DNA of 38,622 nucleotides from Streptococcus sp. LYSM12 (lineage in GTDB: Bacteria; Bacillota; Bacilli; Lactobacillales; Streptococcaceae): assembly GCF_004569635.1 (NCBI RefSeq), contig NZ_SPOZ01000025.1, forward strand, positions 1 to 38,622, read 5' to 3'. Shown here piece after piece: positions 17,618-24,718 of the stretch. A model generated the notes under the pieces. That model was not told the origin of the DNA, did no database searches, and saw nothing but the letters and a program-made list of their open reading frames with translations. The translations under genes were made by a program, and so were the position numbers. Numbering within the stretch: position 1 is the first letter of the stretch; the number at the start of each line of letters is the position of its first letter.

Positions 17618-18406
17618 TTATACGTTAGCATCACCATAGTGGTAGAGCTGAATATGATTCTCCTTAAATAGCTGCTCAATATCTGGATCACACAGGAGAG
17701 AAACTTCTTTTACTCGTGCAATATTGAAGGAGGAATTAAAATAAAGAATCTCATCAACATAGGCCGGGTGCACCATCAATTCTGTAATGGCATTTTCCTC
17801 AATAGCCTGAAGCACTAACTCCACCTCTTGAAGACAACCCGACTTATTGCTTTCAAAGCTCTGCGATAAATCACGAATATTCGGATAGTTGGTCAAATCC
17901 TGAAAACCTGTTGCTCCGATTTGATAAGGAAGAAACACATTCTCTTCTAATTGGTAGGCATTTCGAAAAGGTAGCTTGTACCTTTCTGCCAACCTTTGAG
18001 TGATGTTCAGATTTTCTGAAAAGGTATGTAGATGATGATGACTATCAATATGGGTCAAGGAAACCCCCTTATCCAAGAGGTAATCCAGCTGGAAGCACCA
18101 TTCCTTGAAGATTTCCTCGTCATCCATGCTGGCTCTTTTTTCACGATAGGCTGCTAGACTGTAAAAATGGTTATCAGATGTGATAGTAGTGCCATTTGTC
18201 ATAGCATAGCCACAAGTGAGTACTAGGTGAGCTCCAACCCCTAAGTTTGGATGATCCTGTGCCAATGCAATCGCCTCGTCACAACCAGGCATATTGGCCA
18301 TCAGGGTTGTTGAAGTCAGAATCCCATCTTGATGGGCTTTGATAATCCCAGCATTCACAGCTGGTGAATAGCCAAAATCATCTGCATTGATAATAACTTT
18401 TTTCAT
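17618..18406 (-). CDS. YdjC/ChbG family carbohydrate deacetylase
   Basis: 262 residues, typical for the family. ChbG removes an acetyl group from phosphorylated chitobiose in the cytoplasm so that the glycosidase can act. Metal-site motifs are visible: NADDFG (residues 7-12), HIDSHHHLHTF near 118-128, and a C-terminal HPAYVDE. It is the first gene of the ydjC-PTS-GH4-GH16 run, with RBS AAAGGA. Its presence suggests the imported sugar phosphate carries an N-acetyl (or other acyl) group. Many YdjC proteins have no proven substrate, so the exact reaction is open. Confidence 0.88.
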   Translation of the reverse strand: MKKVIINADDFGYSPAVNAGIIKAHQDGILTSTTLMANMPGCDEAIALAQDHPNLGVGAHLVLTCGYAMTNGTTITSDNHFYSLAAYREKRASMDDEEIFKEWCFQLDYLLDKGVSLTHIDSHHHLHTFSENLNITQRLAERYKLPFRNAYQLEENVFLPYQIGATGFQDLTNYPNIRDLSQSFESNKSGCLQEVELVLQAIEENAITELMVHPAYVDEILYFNSSFNIARVKEVSLLCDPDIEQLFKENHIQLYHYGDANV

Positions 18407-18473
18407 GCGTATATCCTTTCACGATAGACTCTGGTAATGTTGCTACGTATCTGATCATTTACTTCACAGCTAA

Positions 18474-18503
18474 ATTGTAGTACAATTAGAAAGCGAATAC
18501 AAT
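18474..18503. promoter_or_regulatory. Face-to-face overlapping promoters (ydjC / rpiR)
   Basis: The same 30 bp reads as a promoter on both strands. On minus: TTGTAT (18497-18502), 17 bp, TACAAT (18474-18479), towards ydjC. On plus: TTGTAG (18475-18480), 17 bp, TACAAT (18498-18503), towards rpiR. Each -10 overlies the other's -35, so two polymerases could not bind at once. The left part, ATTGTAGTACAAT, is also a perfect palindrome and could be an operator. Confidence 0.65.
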
Positions 18504-18568
18504 GCTTTTTATTCCCTTTGTATCTGTTCCCAATACGTGAAAATATTTTCAGCTAGGAGGTCGATACC

Positions 18569-19282
18569 GTGCCACAAATCTATCATTTCAACCGCCTATT
18601 TCCAAACAACTCACTTTACAAGGAAGATGAAAGAATTCTCAATCATATTTTAATGATGATTCAGAATAAGGAAAACCTCGATATTCGCAATATCGCCCTG
18701 CAAAACTACACTTCAGCTTCCTCAATCAGCCGTCTAGCAAAGAGAGCGGGCTTCAACAATTTCAAGGAGTTGCTCTTCTTCCTCTCCACCACAGGGAGAC
18801 CGTCTTTAGAAAACCAGCTAGAGCCTCTTCCTTTTGCCCATTCTGATACTAACTGGGAGGATATTTGCAGGCAACTCAAATTAGCCCTGGCCTCAAGGAG
18901 TATCTTCTTATATGGAGAAGGTTTTTGCCAGTTTTTAGTCAGTTACACCTATCGGAAACTCCTTCTAAAAAAAGTCTATGCCGTTGACTTAGATGGGGTT
19001 GAGATCAAAACTGTATCAGACGAACAACCGCACACCCTGATTACCTTTTCCCACTCAGGCGAAAATAAGCGTGGTCTTAGAAAAATGAGCGAGTGCCGGG
19101 AACAGGGTGATTGTGTCATCGCTATTACAGCCTCTCCCAACAGTCGTTACAGTCAGGAAAGTGATTTTTGTATCGTTGTTGACAATCAAGCAACTATTAC
19201 AGATTATGAAAACCAACACCTCAATTTCTTCTTTGGCAATACGCTCAACTTAATGGAATACCTGATTGACATCTGTACCTAA
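18569..19282 (+). CDS. RpiR-family transcriptional regulator
   Basis: 237 residues. An N-terminal helix-turn-helix (about 20-75, including IRNIALQNYTSASSISRLAK) is followed by a SIS sugar-phosphate isomerase-like domain (about 95-230) that would sense a phosphosugar. The start is GTG 18569, 8 bases after AGGAGG. It is divergent from the carbohydrate operon and shares its promoter region, so it most likely controls that operon and itself. Slightly short for the family (usually about 250-290). Activator or repressor cannot be decided from sequence. Confidence 0.88.
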   Translation: MPQIYHFNRLFPNNSLYKEDERILNHILMMIQNKENLDIRNIALQNYTSASSISRLAKRAGFNNFKELLFFLSTTGRPSLENQLEPLPFAHSDTNWEDICRQLKLALASRSIFLYGEGFCQFLVSYTYRKLLLKKVYAVDLDGVEIKTVSDEQPHTLITFSHSGENKRGLRKMSECREQGDCVIAITASPNSRYSQESDFCIVVDNQATITDYENQHLNFFFGNTLNLMEYLIDICT

Positions 19283-19793
19283 AGCGTGTCATCTACTCTA
19301 GTAGTTCGCCCTCGTTTTGTGAGTGTTCCTCCTGTTATTGTCCTATATAAGCCAAAAAGGGATGAGAAAAATAGACAAAAGTGTACAAAGAGGTCGTATT
19401 TTCCTCCCTCCTTAATGCTCTGTTCGGGCCGGAACAAGCTGGAAATAGACCGTTTCACTCCCATTTCTGCACAGCGGCGAGGTCATCCTTGGTGCTTAAC
19501 AAGCGGACAAAGATGAGCCAAAAGCCCTGAGCTGCTTCTCAGAGTTCGTGTCACTATCTCAGCATAGTGGTTGATTGCATCACAAGAGCCACAAGGCTTG
19601 CACTCTTAGCCACTTACAAGATGGGCTCCTTGTAGAGAGAAGTGGTCTTTTATTCCTTAAACACGGGACCGATTGCCTCATTCACTTCTGGTCCTTTTTA
19701 TCTTGAAGAATAACTAAAAACTGGAGACAAACAATTCTTTTTTTATGCCGTGGGCATCTATTTGTGAAAAACTTTTCCTTCAGAGAGCTTTTT
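19283..19793. other. Intergenic stretch between rpiR and corA
   Basis: About 510 bp with no convincing gene. GGACC ... GGTCC followed by TTTTT at 19668-19700 could be a weak terminator with a long loop. TACAAG / CTTGTA at 19615-19634 is a short hairpin. No T-box or magnesium riboswitch consensus was recognised. It marks the right edge of the accessory island. Confidence 0.35.
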
Positions 19794-19802
19794 TGGTATA
19801 AT
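19794..19802 (+). promoter_or_regulatory. corA promoter, extended -10
   Basis: TGGTATAAT is a consensus extended -10 (hexamer 19797-19802); no clear -35. The ATG at 19801 overlaps this box, so it cannot be the start codon of corA. Confidence 0.65.
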
Positions 19803-19848
19803 GAAAGGGCGTGTCCTAAACACAATCAAAACTGAGGAGGATTTGAGT

Positions 19849-20793
19849 ATGAAGCAAATGTTTCGTTCTACATTAACTAATTTAGAAGAAATCCAAACCT
19901 TTGAACCGGGCTCTTGGATTAACTTGGTTAACCCCTCCCAGGAAGAATCTGTCACATTAGCAGAACAGTTCAACATTGATATCACAGACCTGCGGGCTCC
20001 ACTTGACGTGGAAGAATCATCCCGTATCACCGTAGAAGATGATTATACTTTGATTATCGTAGACGTTCCCACCTATGAGGAACGGAACAATAAAAGTTAC
20101 CATATCACCCTACCGCTCGGAATTATCGTCACCAAAGATGTCGTGATTACCACCTGTGTTCAACCCTTGAACCTCTTTGATTATTTCTTCAATCAACGCA
20201 TTAAAAACTTCTATACCTTTATGAAGACGCGCTTTGTTTTCCAGTTGCTTTATCGCAATGCTGAACTCTTCATCACAGCTCTTCGTTCAATTGACCGACA
20301 AACAGATAGAATCAGCTCGCATATCGACCGCGCAACCAAAAATGAGCAGGTCATTGATATGATGGAGTTGGAAAAATCCATTGTCTACCTAAAGGCTTCT
20401 CTTAAACTCAACGAACGCGTGGTCAAAAAACTCGCTATCCGAAATAGCACCTTAAAGAAATACGAAGAGGATGAAGACTTACTGGAAGATACCTTGATTG
20501 AAACCCAGCAGGCCCTTGAGATGGCAGACATCTATGGCAATGTCTTGTATGCCATGACCGAAACATCTGCAGCTATTATCTCCAATAATCAAAACACGAT
20601 TATGAAGACCTTGGCACTCATGACAATGGCACTCGACATTCCAACGGTTATCTTCTCAGCTTATGGGATGAACGTTCCTACATCTGGTATGCCCTTTGCA
20701 GGATATCCCAATTCTTTCTGGATCATCGCCTTTATATCTGCCTGCTTCAGCGCGATTGTCGTCATTAACTTTTTACGGAAAAAATGGTTCTAA
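19849..20793 (+). CDS. corA: Magnesium transporter CorA
   Basis: 314 residues, normal for the family. CorA forms pentameric channels that admit Mg2+ (and Co2+) across the membrane. A long acidic cytoplasmic domain (1-250) with helical stretches is followed by two C-terminal membrane helices. The signature YGMNVP is at residues 272-277 at the end of the first helix. I start at ATG 19849, 8 bases after GAGGAGG, because the upstream ATG lies in the promoter. The start of the next gene follows after 20 bp, so they form an operon. In other streptococci corA lies next to uvrA; here an island separates them. Confidence 0.96.
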   Translation: MKQMFRSTLTNLEEIQTFEPGSWINLVNPSQEESVTLAEQFNIDITDLRAPLDVEESSRITVEDDYTLIIVDVPTYEERNNKSYHITLPLGIIVTKDVVITTCVQPLNLFDYFFNQRIKNFYTFMKTRFVFQLLYRNAELFITALRSIDRQTDRISSHIDRATKNEQVIDMMELEKSIVYLKASLKLNERVVKKLAIRNSTLKKYEEDEDLLEDTLIETQQALEMADIYGNVLYAMTETSAAIISNNQNTIMKTLALMTMALDIPTVIFSAYGMNVPTSGMPFAGYPNSFWIIAFISACFSAIVVINFLRKKWF

Positions 20794-20813
20794 CCCCCTG
20801 GAGGAGAGTACAC

Positions 20814-21464
20814 ATGTCATTTACAACAATCAAAGACTTAACCAAGAAAAATCAGGAATTTATCCACATTGCAACCAACCAACTCATCAAGACTGGTAAG
20901 ACCGATGTAGAAATCAAAGAGTTACTCGAAGAAATTCTTCCCGTCATTCTCGAAAATCAAAAAGCAGGTGTCACAGCTCGTAGCATCTACGGTGCCCCCA
21001 GCGATTGGGCAGCTAGCAAAACGACTAAGACTAAAGAAACAGAACAGCCGCTCAATGAGAATCCTTGGCTCATGTGGCTCGATTCTAGTCTTTTACTCCT
21101 TGCCATTATCGGTGTGGTCAACGGTGCAATGAACTCATTTGGTGCAGGTGTCAACTACGGTCTCATTACCATGCTACTCATCGGTTTTGGAATAGGAGCT
21201 GGTATGTATATGATGTATCATTTTGTCTACCGTGAGCAAGCTAAGACTGGTAAACGTCCCAGCCTTGTGAAAGCTCTTGGCTTCCTCGTCTTAGCAACCC
21301 TTGCTTGGAGCCTTGTTTTCTTCCTTGCAGCACTCATTCCGAGCTCTATCAACCCATCTGTATCACCATTCTTTGCTATTATCATCGGTGTAGTAGCATT
21401 TGGAATTCGCTATCTCATCAAGAAAAAATATAACATTCGTAATGCCATGCAACCAATGTCTTGA
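20814..21464 (+). CDS. DUF1129-like membrane protein
   Basis: 216 residues, function unknown. The N-terminal 80 residues are soluble and charged (KKNQEFIHIATNQLIKTGKT onward). Four membrane segments follow, at about 90-110, 118-138, 155-175 and 183-203. The tail is basic. The layout fits the DUF1129 family often found after corA in lactic acid bacteria. Start ATG 20814 has GGAGGAGAG; a longer frame from 20784 overlaps corA and has no ribosome site. Co-transcribed with corA, so a link to cation or envelope homeostasis is possible but unproven. Confidence 0.75.
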   Translation: MSFTTIKDLTKKNQEFIHIATNQLIKTGKTDVEIKELLEEILPVILENQKAGVTARSIYGAPSDWAASKTTKTKETEQPLNENPWLMWLDSSLLLLAIIGVVNGAMNSFGAGVNYGLITMLLIGFGIGAGMYMMYHFVYREQAKTGKRPSLVKALGFLVLATLAWSLVFFLAALIPSSINPSVSPFFAIIIGVVAFGIRYLIKKKYNIRNAMQPMS

Positions 21465-21540
21465 TGTTTATCATACTCTATAAAAATCCATTGGTTTCAT
21501 TCCCTTTTCGATTTCATCAGAACGAATTTTGGAGGTCGCT

Positions 21541-22239
21541 ATGAAAAAACCTTACTCTTGGCAGGTCTTATTGATTCTATTTGCCATCTATCTTATCCTT
21601 GTTGCCTTTTTCCCGGGACTAAATCTCATCTTCAACTACTTCCGTCTAACCTTGCTCTTGGCACTTGCCTTTCTATGGTTGGGAGTCGAACGTAAGAATA
21701 CCATTTTATTCTTTATTGGACTAAGTTTTTCATCCCTCTATATGCGGGAAATCATTCCTTATTCCTACACTACATTTAACGTTGGTCCCCTCTTTTTCGG
21801 TATCCTCGTTCTAGGGATTGCCATCCACAGTATCAACAAGAAAAGAAATCAAGACAAACTCCTACAATTTGAAACCGCATCAACTGCTACCATTCACTCA
21901 AGTGCTACCAATTACTTGAACATTGAAGCCAATTTTACCGATAAATACGAATATTCTACCGCTCCTGCCCTACAAGCCATCTCAATTAAGACCTTTTTTG
22001 CTAATGTACAGGTGGATCTCAGTGAAGCACAATTCGAAAAAGACATGACCCACCTTATCATGAAAAACACAGTTTCAAACTGTCGTATTCGGATTCCTAA
22101 AAATGTCACGATTGTCAATAACCTTAAATCAGGGCTCGGTGAACTCTACCTACCACCAACACCTCAAGCAACCACTCATCAACTTTACCTAACAGGAACC
22201 AATACACTAGGTACTATCACCATTCAATATGCAGAGTAG
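21541..22239 (+). CDS. LiaF-like membrane protein
   Basis: 232 residues. Three or four N-terminal hydrophobic segments (about 8-30, 38-55, 58-75 and 85-102) are followed by a soluble C-terminal domain. That domain holds a repeat typical of LiaF/VraT-type proteins: ISIKTFFANVQVDLSEAQF, then CRIRIPKNVTIVNNLKSGLG. In those systems the protein restrains a cell-envelope stress kinase. Here no liaSR pair is next to it, so the role is uncertain. Start ATG 21541 has GGAGG 6 bases before; an upstream in-frame TTG overlaps the ribosome site. A terminator follows. Confidence 0.55.
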   Translation: MKKPYSWQVLLILFAIYLILVAFFPGLNLIFNYFRLTLLLALAFLWLGVERKNTILFFIGLSFSSLYMREIIPYSYTTFNVGPLFFGILVLGIAIHSINKKRNQDKLLQFETASTATIHSSATNYLNIEANFTDKYEYSTAPALQAISIKTFFANVQVDLSEAQFEKDMTHLIMKNTVSNCRIRIPKNVTIVNNLKSGLGELYLPPTPQATTHQLYLTGTNTLGTITIQYAE

Positions 22240-22243
22240 ACTT

Positions 22244-22280
22244 AATCCAGCGAATATTTCTTTCGTTGGATTTCTTTTTT
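22244..22280 (+). terminator. Terminator after the LiaF-like gene
   Basis: Stem AATCCAGCGAA with TTCGTTGGATT (one A·G mismatch) and a TCTTTTTT tail, 5 bp after the stop codon. It closes the corA operon. Confidence 0.82.
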
Positions 22281-22336
22281 CATAACCCTATCAATCGAAA
22301 CGAGCTATCCGCTAATCGTTTAGACACAAATCGTGC

Positions 22337-22432
22337 TATAGTATTTTAGTACTAGGCAACGAGTCGCAGGTAGTACTGGAGTACAGCAAGACGAGTGAAC
22401 GAAGTAATAAAAATAGAAACGAAATGACTATA
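22337..22432 (-). repeat. Inverted-repeat element copy D
   Basis: 96-bp copy in the reverse orientation, starting TATAGTATTTTAGTACTAGG and ending GAAACGAAATGACTATA. It lacks about 11 bp next to one end. It lies between two convergent genes. Confidence 0.88.
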
Positions 22433-22900
22433 ACAGATACCCGTGTGCTATTTTTGATTCTACTCGAATACAAACTACTTTCTCATTTCCGCTCATAAAA
22501 ACATGCTCAAGAAGTAGCAATTTGCATTCCTATGTTCAGCACAGTAAAAAAGAGGACGCAATGAAAAGAACTACTTATAATAGACAGTATAAAAAGCTGT
22601 ATACTAGAGATTCTTTTCATCTTCTCGCCCCACACAGTTGATTAGGGAAGATTTGGAGTGTGAAACAGAACAAATACGAGTAAAAAGCTCCAGTGGAGCT
22701 TTTTAGCCTGCTCCCTGAAAAAGAGCAACATTCCATTTCCAACTTTCAACGGCATGATAACCATTGAAGCAAGCTCCGAGAAGTAGAGATGGACTTTTTA
22801 TCCCAACTTCTACACCCACTTTCTAACCAAAAGAGAAACACTAGGCCTAAAAAATAGCCCTAGATGGGCTACAACTCGCTTTTCTAATTTGTAAGCTCAT
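22433..22900. other. Intergenic stretch with a palindromic hairpin
   Basis: No clear gene. A perfect 10-bp stem with a 3-base loop at 22682-22704 (AAAAAGCTCC / GGAGCTTTTT) can terminate in both directions and repeats the block at 9441-9470 in inverted orientation. A 26-codon frame at 22561 (MKRTTYNRQYKK) behind a weak ribosome site could be the broken start of a transposase; unproven. Confidence 0.4.
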
Positions 22901-22929
22901 AAAAAAGAGGTTCACTGAACCTCTTTTTT
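22901..22929 (-). terminator. rpsR operon terminator
   Basis: A nearly continuous 27-bp palindrome (AAAAAGAGGTTCA, one base, TGAACCTCTTTTT) abutting the rpsR stop codon. The T run follows on the minus strand; the mirror A run would let it act on plus-strand transcripts too. Confidence 0.88.
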
Positions 22930-23167
22930 AATCTTCATTTACAAATGGTAGCAATGCCATTACGCGAGCGCGCTTGATAGCAGTTGTTACTTTACGTTGG
23001 TTTTTAGCTGAAGTTCCAGTTACGCGACGTGGTAAGATTTTTCCACGTTCTGAGATGAAACGACTAAGAAGCTCAGTATCTTTGTAATCAACATATTCAA
23101 TTTTATTTGCTGCGATATAATCAACTTTTTTACGGCGTTTGAAGCCACCACGACGTTGTTGAGCCAT
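22928..23167 (-). CDS. rpsR: 30S ribosomal protein S18
   Basis: 79 residues, full length. S18 binds S6 on the small-subunit platform. The basic N-terminus ([14 protein letters not shown]) and the conserved block [20 protein letters not shown] are diagnostic. It is the last gene of rpsF-ssb-rpsR, 33 bp after ssb. No Cys zinc ribbon is seen, so it is the zinc-free form. Confidence 0.97.
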   Translation of the reverse strand: MAQQRRGGFKRRKKVDYIAANKIEYVDYKDTELLSRFISERGKILPRRVTGTSAKNQRKVTTAIKRARVMALLPFVNED

Positions 23168-23200
23168 GTTTTCTCCTTTATAATTTTTATCTGTCCTTAC

Positions 23201-23695
23201 CTAGAATGGTAAATCATCGTCTGAAATATCCATTGGATTGGTTGTTCCAAATGGACTTTCATCGCGTGCAAAGTTTGGTGTAGATTGTGCAGGCGCTTGA
23301 TAGGAGGAGTTGTAATCATTGCCGCCAGCAAAGGAATTGCCAGCTTGGTAACCACCACCTTGGCCCTCACGTGCAGTACGGCTTTCCAATAGTTGGAAAT
23401 TTTCTGCAACAACCTCTGTTACATAAACGCGTTGACCTTGCTGATTTTCATAATTACGAGTCTGAATACGACCAGTAATTCCCACCAAGGCACCTTTTTT
23501 AGCCCAGTTTGCCAAGTTTTCAGCCTGCTGGCGCCAAATCACCACATTGATAAAATCCGCTTCCCGCTCACCGTTTTGATTTTTAAAATTGCGATTAACC
23601 GCAAGTGTAAACGTCGCAACAGCTTGGTTCGCTGGTGTGTAACGAAGTTCTGCATCGCGGGTCATACGACCAACTAGTACTACATTATTTATCAT
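23201..23695 (-). CDS. ssb: Single-stranded DNA-binding protein
   Basis: 164 residues. The OB fold covers about 1-110 ([20 protein letters not shown], then [19 protein letters not shown]). A glycine/glutamine/serine-rich linker follows, then the acidic tip DISDDDLPF that docks repair and replication partners. It lies between rpsF and rpsR, the housekeeping context, so this is the main replication SSB rather than a plasmid or competence copy. It starts 11 bp after the rpsF stop. Confidence 0.97.
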   Translation of the reverse strand: MINNVVLVGRMTRDAELRYTPANQAVATFTLAVNRNFKNQNGEREADFINVVIWRQQAENLANWAKKGALVGITGRIQTRNYENQQGQRVYVTEVVAENFQLLESRTAREGQGGGYQAGNSFAGGNDYNSSYQAPAQSTPNFARDESPFGTTNPMDISDDDLPF

Positions 23696-23706
23696 AATCT
23701 ACCTTC

Positions 23707-23997
23707 TTACGCGTCTAATTTCACAATCATGTGACGAAGAATATCGCCGTTGATTTTTGAAAGACGGTCAAACTCTTTAAGAGCTGCGTCATCAGTTGCT
23801 TCAACGTTCACGACATGGTAAAGTCCTTCACGGAAATCTTTGATTTCGTATGCAAGGCGACGTTTTTCCCAAACTTTTGATTCAACAACAGTTGCACCGT
23901 TGTCATTCAAGATAGAGTCAAAGCGTGCTACCAAAGCATTTTTAGCTTCTTCTTCAATGTTTGGACGAATAATATAAAGAATTTCGTATTTAGCCAT
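23707..23997 (-). CDS. rpsF: 30S ribosomal protein S6
   Basis: 96 residues, full length. It begins [20 protein letters not shown] and contains [20 protein letters not shown], both typical. First gene of the rpsF-ssb-rpsR operon, with an AAGGAGG ribosome site. The leader has two hairpins that may be an autoregulatory site for the S6:S18 pair. Confidence 0.97.
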   Translation of the reverse strand: MAKYEILYIIRPNIEEEAKNALVARFDSILNDNGATVVESKVWEKRRLAYEIKDFREGLYHVVNVEATDDAALKEFDRLSKINGDILRHMIVKLDA

Positions 23998-24024
23998 TGA
24001 TATGTTCCTCCTTTTGGTCTAATG

Positions 24025-24064
24025 ACTCATGGCACTATCCATGAGTAAGTGAGGGTTGCTCACG
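24025..24064 (-). promoter_or_regulatory. rpsF leader hairpins
   Basis: Two stem-loops lie in the leader: ACTCATGG / CCATGAGT (8 bp, 24025-24046) and GTGAG / CTCAC (24050-24064). Firmicute rpsF leaders often carry an S6:S18-binding hairpin; I did not find its usual bulged CCG clearly, so the regulatory role is a guess. Confidence 0.4.
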
Positions 24065-24071
24065 AGAGATT

Positions 24072-24100
24072 ATTGTACCATACTTTCAAAGAAATAGCAA
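24072..24100 (-). promoter_or_regulatory. rpsF promoter
   Basis: On the minus strand TTGCTA (24095-24100), 17 bp, then TGGTACAAT with hexamer at 24072-24077, an extended -10. Confidence 0.7.
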
Positions 24101-24163
24101 GATTTTTATAATCTTCCAATACGCCCTACTATAACATCACAATAGGTGTCAAACTAATGGCGT

Positions 24164-24187
24164 AAAAAGGGGCCTTGAATAGGCCCC
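24164..24187 (-). terminator. Upstream terminator before the rpsF promoter
   Basis: Stem GGGGCC / GGCCCC with a 7-base loop and TTTTT on the minus strand. It would stop readthrough from fakA and the repeats into rpsF. Confidence 0.7.
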
Positions 24188-24218
24188 ACTCATCAAACAG
24201 GAATCTTCTCACGACTAG

Positions 24219-24404
24219 TATAGTCTTTTAGTTTCTTTTTAGTACTGGGCAACGAGTCGCAGGTAGTACTGGAATACAGCAAAACGAGTGAATGAAGTAA
24301 TAAACATATAAACGAAATGACTATACTAGGCAAGGAGCTGCAGGCTGTACTAGAATAGGGCAAAGCGAGTGAACGAAGTAATAAAAATAAATTAAAGGAC
24401 TATA
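24219..24404 (-). repeat. Inverted-repeat elements, composite copy E
   Basis: Reverse orientation. The first 107 bp (24219-24325) make one complete element with the two ends drawn from different subtypes. It is followed directly by CTAGGCAAGGAGCTG and the rest of a second element ending GGACTATA at 24404. This fits insertion of one element into another at the TA of AGTACTAGGC, then loss of sequence between two copies of TTTTTAGTA. Confidence 0.85.
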
Positions 24405-24718
24405 TCCGACAAAACCCCAGACACCTGGCACACATACTCAGACACCCGCTACTACACTACCAAAATGGATTATAACAGACCTCAATCAGCTTCATTTATG
24501 AAAAAAGACTCTCTCACGCGTTGGAACAAGCGGTTTGATAGGCCACCTCCCCCCTCTTTTAAGTCTGGAGCCTATAACGTATCAAAAAGAGAGTAAGGAT
24601 AGTTGGGTCCTTTGAACACAACTATCCTTACTCCTTTCTTTCTAGATTCAGGCTACACTCAGAATCTGGAAAACTCATTTCTTCCAAATCACAATGGAGT
24701 CTCAATCCCTATCCCTCT
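24405..24718 (-). terminator. fakA downstream region with terminator
   Basis: At 24585-24633 the minus strand forms a 15-bp perfect stem (GAGTAAGGATAGTTG with its complement, 13-base loop) followed by TCTTTTT: a strong terminator for yloU-fakA. The rest of the stretch has no gene. Confidence 0.85.

Noticed and set aside
19283..19793. T-box or magnesium riboswitch before corA
   Set aside because: No T-box consensus or M-box-like conserved core was found; only weak hairpins.
19801..19848. ATG 19801 as the corA start
   Set aside because: The codon overlaps the -10 box of the promoter; ATG 19849 has GAGGAGG.
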